Source: an uncultured Erythrobacter sp. (GTDB lineage Bacteria > Pseudomonadota > Alphaproteobacteria > Sphingomonadales > Sphingomonadaceae). From it: a stretch of DNA of 64,000 nt. Made by a program: the position numbers and the translations under genes. Every line of letters starts with the position of its first letter. Positions within the stretch are counted from its first letter, which is position 1. Shown here in pieces: positions 25,723 through 34,547 of this stretch. Location: the NCBI GenBank assembly GCA_947499095.1, contig CANMMR010000002.1, positions 356,308 to 420,307 of the forward strand. The letters run 5' to 3'. The notes beneath the pieces were generated by a model that was given only the letters and a program-made list of their open reading frames with translations, ran no database searches and had not been told where the DNA came from.

Positions 25723-25746
25723 GCCGATAGCTCCCGCAAAAAGTGT

Positions 25747-25780
25747 GGCCGCCGGAGCGTTTGGGGTCGCTCCGACGGCC
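25747..25780. terminator. hairpin between convergent genes, likely terminator
   Basis: A 13-bp stem with one mismatch (GGCCGCCGGAGCG at 25747-25759 with CGCTCCGACGGCC at 25768-25780) and an 8-nt loop. On the minus strand it is followed by CACACTTTTTGC, a T-run after 4 nt, so it can end the aceA transcript. In the plus direction no clean T-run follows the stem. Confidence 0.6.
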
Positions 25781-25823
25781 GTATTCTCCTCCCCAGGAGA
25801 ATCGATTGTCAGGTTAGGGCCTG

Positions 25824-26015
25824 TCAGCCATCGGACGGCACATAGGTGCCCAGCCGGTGATGCAGTGCGTTGATCTTTGCCAGCTCCTCGCGATCCTCGA
25901 TCTGCCGGGCATAGGCCGTAAGCGCGGTGCGCAGCAGGCGAAAGTCGGCGGTCGAGAACAGGGCGCGGGCACGGCCGGGTTCCGTTTTGGGGGTGTCTTC
26001 GGTCATGGTCGTCAT
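25824..26015 (-). CDS. small protein of unknown function downstream of aceA
   Basis: A 63-residue cytoplasmic protein beginning MTTMTEDTPK at ATG 26015, with GAGAGG 4 nt upstream. The C-terminal two thirds (FRLLRTALTAYARQIEDREELAKINALHHRLGTYV) look like two helices with a conserved-looking ARQIEDREELAKI stretch. It begins 11 nt after the isocitrate lyase stop on the same strand and is followed by the terminator hairpin, so it is the last gene of the aceA message. I do not recognise a family; a role with isocitrate lyase is inference from the coupling. Confidence 0.65.
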   Translation of the reverse strand: MTTMTEDTPKTEPGRARALFSTADFRLLRTALTAYARQIEDREELAKINALHHRLGTYVPSDG

Positions 26016-26026
26016 CCTCTCGCTCC

Positions 26027-27625
26027 TCAGGCAGCGGCAAACTGGTTCATGGTGTTGTCCTTGCCGCCGGCCTTCAGGGCTGCCTCGCCGGCAAAGTATT
26101 CCTTGTGGTCGTCCCCGATGTCGGATCCGGCCATGTTCTGGTGCTTGACGCAAGCGATACCCTGGCGGATTTCCTCGCGCTGTACGTTCTTGACGTATCC
26201 GAGCATCGCCTGTTCCCCGAAGTATTCCTTCGCGAGGTTGTCGGTGCTCAGCGCGGCGGTGTGATAGGTCGGCAGGGTGATGAGGTGGTGGAAGATGCCT
26301 GCGCGCTTCGCAGCATCGGCCTGGAAGGTGCGGATCTTCTCGTCGGCCTCGGCGGCCAGTTCGGTGCCGTCGTAATCGACGCTCATCAGCTTGTCGCGGT
26401 CGAACGCGCTGACATCCTTGCCGGCTTCTGCCCATGCATCATACACTTGCTGACGGAAGTTCAGCGTCCAGTTGAAGCTCGGCGAGTTGTTGTAGACCAG
26501 CTTGGCATTCGGGATTACTTCGCGCACCCGATCGACCATGCCGGCGATCTGCTCGACATGCGGCTTCTCGGTTTCGATCCACAAGAGGTCGGCGCCCGCT
26601 TCCAGAGCGGTGATGCAATCGAGCACGCAGCGATCTTCGCCGGTGCCCTGGCGGAACTGGTAGAGATTGCTAGGCAAACGCTTTGGAGCAAGCAGCTTGC
26701 CATCGCGGCTGATGAACACCTGGCCGTTCTTGATGTCGGCCGCGTCCACTTCGTCGCAATCGAGGAAGCTGTTATACTTGTCGCCAAGGTCGCCCGGCTC
26801 TTGCGAATAGGCAATCGATTTGGTGAGGCCAGCGCCGAGGCTGTCGGTACGGGCAACGATAATGCCTTCGGGAATGCCGAGCTCGAGGAAGGCATAGCGG
26901 ATCGCACGGATTTTCTGATGAAATTCCTCATGCGGCACGGTGACCTTGCCATCCTGGTGGCCGCACTGCTTCTCGTCCGACACCTGGTTTTCGATCTGGA
27001 GCGCGCAGGCACCCGCTTCGATCATTTTCTTGGCGAGCAAATAGGTCGCCTCGGCATTGCCGAAACCGGCATCGATGTCGGCAATAATCGGCACGACATG
27101 GGTTTCATGGTCGTCGATCGCTTTCTGCAGGCGCTGGGCTTCGACTTCGTCACCGTTCTCGCGAGCGGTATCGAGATCGCGGAACATGCCGCCGAGTTCG
27201 CGGGCATCGGCCTGCTTGAGGAAGGTGTAGAGTTCCTCGATCAGGGCGGGCACGCTGGTCTTCTCGTGCATCGACTGGTCGGGCAGGGGACCGAAGTCGC
27301 TGCGCAGCGCGGCGACCATCCAGCCCGAGAGGTAGAGGTAACGGCGCTTGGTGCTGCCGAAATGCTTCTTGATCGAGATCATCTTCTGCTGGGCGATGAA
27401 ACCGTGCCAGGTGCCGAGCGATTGCGTGTAATTCGCCGGATCGCGGTCATAGGCTTCCATGTCCTCGCGCATGATCTTCGCGGTGTATTTCGCGATATCG
27501 AGCCCGGTGCGGAAGCGGTTTTGCACGACCATGCGCGCAGCGCTCTCGGCGTCGATAGCGCCCCAGGGTGCGCCATTGGCAGCGATGGTTTCGTTCAGTT
27601 CCTTGATCCGGGCCTGGTAGGTCAC
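26027..27625 (-). CDS. aceA: isocitrate lyase (long form)
   Basis: Cleaves isocitrate to glyoxylate and succinate in the glyoxylate shunt, allowing growth on acetate or fatty acids. The catalytic motif is EKQCGHQDG (Cys221, His223), a variant of KKCGH seen in the longer isocitrate lyase branch; also visible are WIETEKPHVEQIAGM, NNSPSFNWTLNF and VKHQNMAGSD. At 532 residues it is about 100 longer than E. coli AceA, typical of this branch. GTG at 27625 is chosen because AGGAGAAC lies just upstream and MTYQARIKEL aligns with the family. Malate synthase is not in the window. It is divergently transcribed from a ScfR/RamB-like regulator. Confidence 0.93.
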   Translation of the reverse strand: MTYQARIKELNETIAANGAPWGAIDAESAARMVVQNRFRTGLDIAKYTAKIMREDMEAYDRDPANYTQSLGTWHGFIAQQKMISIKKHFGSTKRRYLYLSGWMVAALRSDFGPLPDQSMHEKTSVPALIEELYTFLKQADARELGGMFRDLDTARENGDEVEAQRLQKAIDDHETHVVPIIADIDAGFGNAEATYLLAKKMIEAGACALQIENQVSDEKQCGHQDGKVTVPHEEFHQKIRAIRYAFLELGIPEGIIVARTDSLGAGLTKSIAYSQEPGDLGDKYNSFLDCDEVDAADIKNGQVFISRDGKLLAPKRLPSNLYQFRQGTGEDRCVLDCITALEAGADLLWIETEKPHVEQIAGMVDRVREVIPNAKLVYNNSPSFNWTLNFRQQVYDAWAEAGKDVSAFDRDKLMSVDYDGTELAAEADEKIRTFQADAAKRAGIFHHLITLPTYHTAALSTDNLAKEYFGEQAMLGYVKNVQREEIRQGIACVKHQNMAGSDIGDDHKEYFAGEAALKAGGKDNTMNQFAAA

Positions 27626-27777
27626 GGGTGTTCTCCTAAGAATGCGTCTGGCGGGATCGCCTTGAGCACGAGATGGAGGAGACACGCTATCTGCGATAGG
27701 AAAATTTACAAACTTTCTTGTCTTATTCACAGTTTTGGGGCACGCTTCTGTGTAAACATGTAAAGAAAGTGACATCC
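27626..27777. promoter_or_regulatory. divergent aceA/regulator control region with inverted repeat
   Basis: A 152-bp spacer, clearly more AT-rich than the genes. It contains an exact 8-bp inverted repeat, ACTTTCTT (27712-27719) and AAGAAAGT (27763-27770), each beside a GTAAA/TTTAC element (TTTACAAACTTTC on the left, TGTAAAGAAAGT on the right). AAACTTT and GTAAA elements resemble half-sites described for RamB-type regulators of acetate genes. I infer these are the operator arms of the adjacent regulator. Confidence 0.45.
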
Positions 27778-29160
27778 GTGGCTGACGAGGCATTGTTCGC
27801 AGGTCCTGCCATACGACGGCTCCGCAAGCGGGAAGGGCTCACGCAAGCCGCCACCGCGGCCCGGCTCGACATCTCGCCGAGCTATCTGAACCTCATCGAG
27901 CGCAACCAGCGACCGGTCAGCGCGCGCGTGGTAATGCAGCTGGTCGAGCAGTTCGACTTCGACCCGCGCAATCTAAAAGAGGACGAGGCGATCGGCGGTC
28001 TCGATGGCTTGTCGCGCCGCTTTGCCGACGAGCGATTTGCCGATCTCGGGATAGACCGTGACGAGTTGCAGGAATTTCTCTCTGCTGCCCCGCAGGCGGC
28101 CGCTGCCTTCGCCCGGCTGTACGACAATGCTGGATCGGCAATCGCGACCGACGATGGTCCCCTGGTCGCTTCGCGTCGCGAGATCGAGAAATGGCGCAAT
28201 CATTTCGCCGATCTCGATCTCGCAGCCGAGGAGCTTGCGGACGAAATGCGCCTCTCCCGCGGCGACATCGGCCTTGCCCTGACCGAGCGGCTGCGCGAGC
28301 GGCACCAGCTTTCGGTGCGTATCCTGCCGCGCGAGGTCATGCCGGACAGCCTTCGGAGGCTCGATCTCCATGCGCGGCAGGTGCAATTGTCGGAAATGCT
28401 CAGCCATGCGTCGCGCAATTTCCAGCTCGCCCTGCAACTCGCCCAGCTCGAATATCGCGAAGCGATCGATTCCATCGCGAAAGGCGCGAAGTTCGATGAT
28501 GACGCGGCGCGAGCGCTCTTTTCACGGCACCTGACGGGCTATTTCGCAGCAGCGTTATTGATGCCTTACAGCCGCTTCCTGCGGGCGTGCGAGGCCACGG
28601 GGTACGACTTGCCCGTCCTCGAAAGGCGCTTCGGCGTTAGTTTCGAGCAGCTCGCGCATCGTCTGACGACGCTCCAGCGCGTCGGCCAGCGCGGCCTGCC
28701 CTTCTTCATGGTGAGGATCGATCGGGCTGGACAATTCTCGAAGACTTTCACCGGCGCGAGCACCGCGCGGTTCATAAATTCCGATACGAGTTGCCCGCTT
28801 TGGCATGCCCATCGCGCTTTCGAGCGCTCCGGAGAATTGCAGGTCCAATTCGTCGCCCTCGATGTTGCGGGTGAGCGGGAAGGCGGATGGCTCACACTGG
28901 CGCGCACTGTCGAGGGAAGCGGTGCGCCGGGCGAGGCACACTTCGTCATCGCTCTGGGTATCGAGGCCGTGCTTGCGGAGGAACTCGCACAGGCCAGGGG
29001 TATTTCTCTCCGCTCCCAGGATGCCCAGCGGATCGGGCCGGGGTGCGCCAATTGTCACAGGAAGCAATGCACCCAGCGATCCTTGCCTCCGCGGGGGCGA
29101 GCGCTGTCCTTCGACACGATCAGGCGCGGCGTCACCCCGTTCGAGTTTGCGAGCGATTAA
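27778..29160 (+). CDS. ScfR/RamB-like XRE-family regulator (short-chain fatty acid / acetate metabolism)
   Basis: A 460-residue cytoplasmic DNA-binding protein. The N-terminal XRE helix-turn-helix (about residues 8-62; IRRLRKREGLTQAATAARLDISPSYLNLIERNQRPVS, cited here as two parts) is followed by a long domain of the type found in RamB and short-chain fatty acyl regulators. The IrrE/ImmA-like region (ALFSRHLTGYFAAALLMPY) lacks the HExxH zinc-protease motif. The C-terminal end has a cysteine cluster, GCANCHRKQC (Cys423, 426, 431), plus RRGVTPFEF. GTG at 27778 has AGAAAG 8 nt upstream; another GTG 3 codons before it lacks spacing. Divergence from aceA suggests control of the glyoxylate shunt. 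Confidence 0.82.
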   Translation: MADEALFAGPAIRRLRKREGLTQAATAARLDISPSYLNLIERNQRPVSARVVMQLVEQFDFDPRNLKEDEAIGGLDGLSRRFADERFADLGIDRDELQEFLSAAPQAAAAFARLYDNAGSAIATDDGPLVASRREIEKWRNHFADLDLAAEELADEMRLSRGDIGLALTERLRERHQLSVRILPREVMPDSLRRLDLHARQVQLSEMLSHASRNFQLALQLAQLEYREAIDSIAKGAKFDDDAARALFSRHLTGYFAAALLMPYSRFLRACEATGYDLPVLERRFGVSFEQLAHRLTTLQRVGQRGLPFFMVRIDRAGQFSKTFTGASTARFINSDTSCPLWHAHRAFERSGELQVQFVALDVAGEREGGWLTLARTVEGSGAPGEAHFVIALGIEAVLAEELAQARGISLRSQDAQRIGPGCANCHRKQCTQRSLPPRGRALSFDTIRRGVTPFEFASD

Positions 29161-29244
29161 CCATCAAACTGCATCCCCTGCGGAACCGGATTTTGCGATG
29201 GAGCGTTCGGTCGCCAATGAAAGTCTCTCAGGGAGCATAAGCTC

Positions 29245-29541
29245 ATGACCGAAGAACGTATCACCGAGACCACCACCCCCTCGGGCAATACCCATACGAC
29301 TCACACTGTCGTCACCGACAATGAGCCGCGCAAGAGCGGCGGCGCAAGCTGGGGTCTGCTGATCCTGCTCGCCGTCGTGGCCATCGTAGGCGTGATCGTG
29401 TTCACACAGATGAGCGGTGCCGAAGTCGCCAAGGACAATGCGGTCGCCGATGCGGCCGGCGAGGTCGGCGAAGCTGCGGGCCAAGTCGGCGATGCCGCGC
29501 AGAACGCCGGCGACGCCGTTTCGGACGCCGTCCAGCAGTAA
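29245..29541 (+). CDS. small single-pass membrane protein, Ala-rich tail
   Basis: A 98-residue protein with a polar, Thr-rich N-terminus (about residues 1-33), one membrane helix (about 35-54; WGLLILLAVVAIVGVIVF) and an amphipathic Ala/Gly/Val/Asp tail (AADAAGEVGEAAGQVGDAAQ-like repeats, about 65-98) that resembles the helical repeats of desiccation or stress proteins. It has a good CAGGGAG ribosome site and a strong terminator 18 nt after its stop, so it is probably expressed alone. The family is not identified; such proteins are frequent in Erythrobacteraceae (general knowledge). Confidence 0.7.
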   Translation: MTEERITETTTPSGNTHTTHTVVTDNEPRKSGGASWGLLILLAVVAIVGVIVFTQMSGAEVAKDNAVADAAGEVGEAAGQVGDAAQNAGDAVSDAVQQ

Positions 29542-29559
29542 CCTATCGACGCAATCCGG

Positions 29560-29593
29560 AAAGGCGGCGCGGCTTTCTCGCGCCGCCTTTTCT
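29560..29593 (+). terminator. rho-independent terminator
   Basis: Stem AAAGGCGGCGCG (29560-29571) with CGCGCCGCCTTT (29579-29590), loop GCTTTCT, followed by TTCT. A strong GC-rich stem with an A-tract before and a short T-tract after it, separating the small membrane protein from the sugar transferase operon. Confidence 0.85.
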
Positions 29594-29611
29594 GTGTGCG
29601 CTCACTATTGT

Positions 29612-29646
29612 GTAAAGTTTACCGACGGTTCATCCCTCTCTGCTAG
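29612..29646 (+). promoter_or_regulatory. candidate promoter and palindrome upstream of the prs operon
   Basis: TTTACC (29618-29623), a 17-bp spacer and TGCTAG (29641-29646) form a possible promoter for the sugar transferase gene at 29687. The perfect 11-bp palindrome GTAAAGTTTAC (29612-29622) overlaps the -35 element and could be an operator. No -24/-12 sigma54 site was seen here. Confidence 0.35.
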
Positions 29647-29686
29647 TCAAGATTTCCGACACCAGCAATTTCGCGAGCGCGACCGG

Positions 29687-31072
29687 ATGATCCGCGTCTT
29701 CAAGCATTACTTTCCTTACAACGTGGTGCTACTGTGCCTCGTGGACCTGCTGCTGCTCGCGGCGGCGGGCGAAGCGGCGTGGCGTCTGCGCGTGAGCCAG
29801 ATAGGATCGAGCAATGGTCCGCTATGGGACAGGCTGCCGGAATTGGGCGGTTTTGCCTTGGTTGTCTGGCTCGCGATCATCGCCGTCGGCGGCTACAGCC
29901 CCGAAGCGCTGCGCTCGATCCGGTTCGGCACGGCGCGATTGTTGGTGGCCGTAAGCCTGGGCGTGCTCGGCATCTCGCTCATCAATTTCTTCGTCCCGGG
30001 CGCCGCTTTCTGGCGCTCCGTACTGCTTTACGCGATGGCCATTGCGATGGTCGCGCTGGTGGGCAATCGCCTGCTTGCGACCGGCATGCTCGGATCCGAA
30101 ACCTTTCGCCGCCGGATTCTAGTGCTTGGAGCGGGCGAACGGGCCGCACGTCTTCAGCGGCTTGCGCAGGCCGAGGGTTCCGGCTTCACACCCCTAAACT
30201 TCGTCGACATGGGGGACTGCCCACCGGTGGTCCGCGGGGCCGTAGAACGCTCGGCGATCGGTGACCTCGGGCATTTTGTCGAGCGGATCGGGGCGGGGGA
30301 AGTGGTTTTGGCCCTGCAGGAGCGGCGCAACGCGCTGCCCCTCAAGGACCTTCTCCGCGTCAAAACGAAAGGCGTGCCGATCAACGACTTCTCCAGCTTT
30401 CTGGAGCGCGAGACCGGCCGTGTGGATCTCGATACGCTCAATCCGAGCTGGCTCATCTTCTCCGACGGCTTCTCGGCCGGGCGGCGCATCTCCGCCGCGG
30501 GCAAGCGCGTTTTCGACATCGTGAGCAGCCTGCTGATCCTGATCGTCGGGCTGCCGCTGATCGCGATTTTCGGTCTGGCCGTGAAGCTGGACAGTGAGGG
30601 TCCGGTCTTCTTCCGCCAGGCCCGCGTAGGGCTGTACGGGCAGGAGTTCCAGATCGTGAAGCTGCGCTCAATGCGGACGGACGCTGAAGCGGGCGGCGCG
30701 AAGTGGGCCGAAGAGGACGATCCACGGATCACCCGCGTGGGTCGCATAATTCGCAAGCTCAGGATCGACGAACTGCCGCAGCTCTGGTCGGTCCTCAGGG
30801 GTCACATGAGCTTCGTCGGGCCGCGTCCCGAGGTGCCGACCTTTGTCGAGGAGCTCGAGCGCGAACTGCCATATTATGCAGAACGGCACGAGGTGAAGCC
30901 CGGCATCACGGGCTGGGCGCAGATCAACTTCCCCTATGGTGCGAGCATCGAGGATGCGCGGGAAAAGCTGGAATACGATCTTTATTACGCCAAGAACTAC
31001 ACGCCCTTCCTCGACCTGCTGATCCTGCTGCAAACGGCGCGGGTGATCATCTGGCCGCATGGTGCGCGCTGA
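29687..31072 (+). CDS. polyprenyl-phosphate sugar-1-phosphate transferase, EpsB2/PEP-CTERM-associated type
   Basis: Starts an exopolysaccharide repeat unit by moving a sugar-1-phosphate to undecaprenyl phosphate at the inner membrane. Of 461 residues, the first half has 4 membrane segments and a CoA-binding-like region (RRILVLGAGERAARLQ). A fifth segment at about 285-310 leads into the bacterial sugar transferase domain (VKLDSEGPVFFRQARVGLYG, KLRSMRTDAE, RKLRIDELPQLWSVLRGHMSFVGPRPEVP, split here). This architecture followed by prsK and prsR matches the TIGR03013 sugar transferases of PEP-CTERM loci. The stop overlaps the next start by 1 nt (TGATG). Confidence 0.85.
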   Translation: MIRVFKHYFPYNVVLLCLVDLLLLAAAGEAAWRLRVSQIGSSNGPLWDRLPELGGFALVVWLAIIAVGGYSPEALRSIRFGTARLLVAVSLGVLGISLINFFVPGAAFWRSVLLYAMAIAMVALVGNRLLATGMLGSETFRRRILVLGAGERAARLQRLAQAEGSGFTPLNFVDMGDCPPVVRGAVERSAIGDLGHFVERIGAGEVVLALQERRNALPLKDLLRVKTKGVPINDFSSFLERETGRVDLDTLNPSWLIFSDGFSAGRRISAAGKRVFDIVSSLLILIVGLPLIAIFGLAVKLDSEGPVFFRQARVGLYGQEFQIVKLRSMRTDAEAGGAKWAEEDDPRITRVGRIIRKLRIDELPQLWSVLRGHMSFVGPRPEVPTFVEELERELPYYAERHEVKPGITGWAQINFPYGASIEDAREKLEYDLYYAKNYTPFLDLLILLQTARVIIWPHGAR

Positions 31073-33180
31073 TGGCTTGGGCGAGCACCGCTTCCTACAT
31101 CACCTACACGATCGGCGCGATCGTCTGCGCGATCTGTGCGATCTGGTTGGCAACCAAGGGCGACACCAGCCGTAACGACAGGACGCCCGCCATCGTAGCT
31201 TTGGCGCTGACCGCGAACTGGTGCTTCGCGGCAGCGAGTTTCGAACCCGACCGCGCGATCGTCGAACTCACCGAGATCGCACGCAATTTCGCCTGGCTGT
31301 TCGTCCTGTTCCGCCATTTCGCCAACGACGGCCGGGATGAAACCTTGCGCATCGTGCGTCCGGCGCTGGCCGCGCTGTGCTTCGTCGAAGCGTCACAGTT
31401 CGTCCTGCTGCTTATCGCGCATCGCTATGCGGTGACACCGCAGCTCGTCTCGCTCACCTTCGAAACTGCCACGCTGTTCCGCATCCTTGTTGCAGTGGGC
31501 GCGCTGGTGCTGGTGCACAATCTCTACGTCGGAGCCGCAGCCTCGTCCCGCCAACTCCTGCGATGGAACGCGGCCGCGCTGGCCGGCCTGTGGGCCTTCG
31601 ATCTCAATTATTACACCGTCGCATATATTCTCGGATCGGTGCCGGTCGAGTTGTCCGCGCTGCGCGGTCTGGCGGCGGGGATTGTAGCCATACCATTTGC
31701 ACTCGGGTTCGCTCGCGCCGCTGCCGGGCTGGAGTTCAGACCCTCGCGCGCGGTTGCGTTCCGCTTCCTCTCCCTGCTGGTCATCGGCGCCTATCTAACT
31801 CTGATGTTGGGCCTTGCCCGCTGGCTGGACATGCTCGCCGGCGACCTCGCCCGGCTTGTGCAGGTGGGCGTTTTAATCGCAGCGGGCGCGCTGGCAGTGA
31901 TTTGGCTGCCTTCGGCACAGCTCAGGGGGTGGCTGCGGGTGACGGCGGTCAAGCACCTCTTCAAGCACCGTTACGACTACCGTAACGAGTGGATCAGGTT
32001 CACGAACACGATCGGTCGCACGGGTTTTGACGAGACCAGCCTTCCGGAGCGTGCGATCAAGGCGCTGGCCGATATTACCGACAGCCCTTCCGGAATGTTG
32101 TTTCTGACCGATGACGATGGCGCGCTGGAACTGGCGGCGGACTGGCGTTGGCGTGAGGACGAAATGCCGCCTCCGACGCTCCCCTCCACGCTCGCAGGAT
32201 TGCTGGAGCAGAAGGAACTCATCGTCGATTTCGACGAAGTGCGCGCTGGAGTCGATCATTACGGCGAGCGCGACTTGATCCCCGACTGGCTGCGTGACGA
32301 CCAGACGGCTTGGGCCGCGGTTCCGCTGCTGCACTTCGATCGCCTGGTCGGGCTCGCCATTCTCGCGCGGCCCCTCGTCACACGCAAGCTAGACTGGGAG
32401 GATTTCGACCTCCTGACCGTGGTGAGCCGTCAGTTGGCGAGCTATCTGGCGGAGCAGGCCGGGCAGGCAGCGTTGATCGAGGCGGGGCGATTCGACGAAT
32501 TCAACCGCCGCATGGCTTTCGTGATGCATGACATCAAGAACCTGTCGAGCCAGATGTCGCTGCTCCTCCGCAATGCAGAAAAGCACGCGGACAAACCGGA
32601 ATTCCGTGCCGACATGCTGGTCACGCTACGTAACAGCGCGGACAAGCTGAACACGCTGCTCGCGCGGCTCGGGCGTTACGGGACGAAGGACAAAGGCGCG
32701 CTTTCGCCCTTCGACTTGGCGTGTGCGGCGCGGCGCGTGGTCGATCGCTTTTCGACCATTCATTCCGTATCGCTTCTGCGGGCCGAAAGCGCCCTCGTGC
32801 TGGGCGACGAGGAGGGGCTCGAGCAAGCACTGGTCCATCTCGTACAGAATGCGATCGATGCCAGCGGCACCGAGAGTTCAGTCGTGCTCGAAGTCTACAC
32901 CGACGGTGTCAGCGGCAAGCTGCACGTGATCGACCATGGCCGCGGCATGTCTCCGACGTTCCTGCGCAATGGGCTATTCAAGCCTTTCGTCTCGTCCAAG
33001 GAAGGCGGCTTCGGCATCGGCGCGTTCGAGGCGCGCGAGACGATCCGCGGAATGGGCGGGCGGCTCGATGCGGAATCCCGCGAAGGCATCGGCTCCCGCT
33101 TCACCGTCACCCTGCCGTTGCAGGCTACCAAACATCTGGTCGGGCAGGCACCTGACAAACCTAAATACGAGGACGCATGA
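31072..33180 (+). CDS. prsK: PEP-CTERM system sensor histidine kinase PrsK
   Basis: A 702-residue membrane histidine kinase. The N-terminal third (about residues 1-285) holds around nine hydrophobic segments. A GAF-like domain (about 320-470; ITDSPSGMLFLTDDDGALELA, VPLLHFDRLVGLAIL) follows, then the phosphoacceptor FVMHDIKNLSSQM (His486) and an HATPase domain with LVQNAIDAS (N box), DHGRGMS (G1) and GGFGIGAFEARE (G2). HDIKN in place of HELRTP is typical of PrsK. It is overlapped by the transferase gene before it and the response regulator after it, so the three are translated together. Ligand unknown. It should signal to PrsR. Confidence 0.87.
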   Translation: MAWASTASYITYTIGAIVCAICAIWLATKGDTSRNDRTPAIVALALTANWCFAAASFEPDRAIVELTEIARNFAWLFVLFRHFANDGRDETLRIVRPALAALCFVEASQFVLLLIAHRYAVTPQLVSLTFETATLFRILVAVGALVLVHNLYVGAAASSRQLLRWNAAALAGLWAFDLNYYTVAYILGSVPVELSALRGLAAGIVAIPFALGFARAAAGLEFRPSRAVAFRFLSLLVIGAYLTLMLGLARWLDMLAGDLARLVQVGVLIAAGALAVIWLPSAQLRGWLRVTAVKHLFKHRYDYRNEWIRFTNTIGRTGFDETSLPERAIKALADITDSPSGMLFLTDDDGALELAADWRWREDEMPPPTLPSTLAGLLEQKELIVDFDEVRAGVDHYGERDLIPDWLRDDQTAWAAVPLLHFDRLVGLAILARPLVTRKLDWEDFDLLTVVSRQLASYLAEQAGQAALIEAGRFDEFNRRMAFVMHDIKNLSSQMSLLLRNAEKHADKPEFRADMLVTLRNSADKLNTLLARLGRYGTKDKGALSPFDLACAARRVVDRFSTIHSVSLLRAESALVLGDEEGLEQALVHLVQNAIDASGTESSVVLEVYTDGVSGKLHVIDHGRGMSPTFLRNGLFKPFVSSKEGGFGIGAFEARETIRGMGGRLDAESREGIGSRFTVTLPLQATKHLVGQAPDKPKYEDA

Positions 33181-34547
33181 TGGCAGGCGACAAGCCCAAG
33201 CTGCTGATTGTCGAAGACGACGACGGGCTGCAGGCCCAGCTCAAATGGGCCTATGACGATTACGAGGTCGTGATCGCTGGAACGCGCGAAGCCGCTCTGG
33301 CCGCCATGCGAGCGGAGGAGCCGGAAGTCGTCACGCTGGACCTGGGACTCCCGCCCGATCCGGACGGCACCACCGAAGGCTTCGCCGTGCTCGATGCGAT
33401 CATGGCGATGAAGCCCGACACCAAAGTGATCGTCGCGTCCGGTCATGGGGCACGGGAAAGCGCGCTTCAGGCGGTCGAGCGCGGGGCCTATGATTTCTAC
33501 CAGAAGCCGGTCGATATCGACACGCTTGGCCTCATCGTTGATAGGGCTCTGCGCCTGCATCGCATCGAGCAGGAGAACCGGCGTCTGTCGGAGAAGGTCG
33601 GCGAGGACCGGACCGTGCTGGGCTCGCTGGTGACTGCTACGCCGGAAATGGCCAAGGTCGCCCGTACGATCGAGCGCGTTGCTCCGACGAACGTCTCCGT
33701 CATGCTGCTCGGCGCAAGCGGAACGGGCAAGGAGCTGTTAGCCAAGGCTGTGCACGAGACGAGCGATCGCAAGTCACGCGCGTTCATCGCCATCAATTGC
33801 GCGGCGATCCCGGAGAACCTGCTCGAAAGCGAGCTGTTCGGTCATGAGAAGGGCGCTTTCACCGGGGCGGTCAAGACGACCGAGGGAAAGATCGAGCTCG
33901 CCGACGGCGGGACGCTGTTCCTCGACGAGGTGGGCGATATTCCGCTGCCTCTGCAGGTGAAGCTGCTACGCTTCCTGCAGGAACGCACGATCGAGCGTAT
34001 CGGCGGTCGCAAGCCGATCCCGGTCGATACGCGGATCGTGTGTGCAACCCATCAGGATCTCGAGGCGATGATCGGGGAGGGGACCTTCCGCGAGGATCTG
34101 TTCTATCGCCTTGCCGAGATCGTCGTCAAAGTCCCGACCTTGGCAGAGCGGCCGGGCGATGCGGTGCTGCTGTCGAAGACATTCCTTGCTCGGTTCGCTG
34201 CGGAAATGAACCCGCAGGTCAAGGGGTTCGCGCCCGATGCGTTGGCTGCAATCGATGGCTGGAACTGGCCCGGTAACGTCCGCGAACTGGAAAATCGTGT
34301 AAAACGCGCCGTCATCATGGCCGATGGCAAGCTGGTTGGCGCGGAAGATCTCGATCTCGGCAATACCGATGAAGGCGAGAGCGATCTTGCGCTGAACCTG
34401 AAATCGGCGCGCGAACAGGCCGATCGTCGGATGATCCGTAAGGCGTTGGCGCGCAGCGAGGGCAATATTTCGAATACGGCGAAATTGCTCGGCATCAGCC
34501 GGCCGACCTTGTACGACCTCCTGAAGCAGTATGATCTTCAGGCGTGA
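33177..34547 (+). CDS. prsR: PEP-CTERM system sigma54-dependent response regulator PrsR
   Basis: A 456-residue enhancer-binding regulator. Order: receiver domain (about 1-130; LLIVEDDDGLQ, phospho-Asp in VVTLDLGLPPDPDG), AAA+ domain (about 155-385) with Walker A GASGTGKE, the sigma54-contacting GAFTGA, GGTLFLDEVGD as Walker B and the WPGNVRELEN sensor/arginine region, then a Fis-type helix-turn-helix (NISNTAKLLGISRPTLYDLL). It should activate sigma54 promoters of exopolysaccharide/PEP-CTERM genes on phosphorylation by PrsK. The start overlaps the prsK stop, and its last 17 nt overlap the TPR lipoprotein gene. Confidence 0.9.
   Translation: MMAGDKPKLLIVEDDDGLQAQLKWAYDDYEVVIAGTREAALAAMRAEEPEVVTLDLGLPPDPDGTTEGFAVLDAIMAMKPDTKVIVASGHGARESALQAVERGAYDFYQKPVDIDTLGLIVDRALRLHRIEQENRRLSEKVGEDRTVLGSLVTATPEMAKVARTIERVAPTNVSVMLLGASGTGKELLAKAVHETSDRKSRAFIAINCAAIPENLLESELFGHEKGAFTGAVKTTEGKIELADGGTLFLDEVGDIPLPLQVKLLRFLQERTIERIGGRKPIPVDTRIVCATHQDLEAMIGEGTFREDLFYRLAEIVVKVPTLAERPGDAVLLSKTFLARFAAEMNPQVKGFAPDALAAIDGWNWPGNVRELENRVKRAVIMADGKLVGAEDLDLGNTDEGESDLALNLKSAREQADRRMIRKALARSEGNISNTAKLLGISRPTLYDLLKQYDLQA

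Noticed and set aside
26105..27763. A plus-strand open frame of about 552 codons opposite aceA
   Set aside because: It mirrors the codon structure of isocitrate lyase and shows no family pattern; treated as a shadow.
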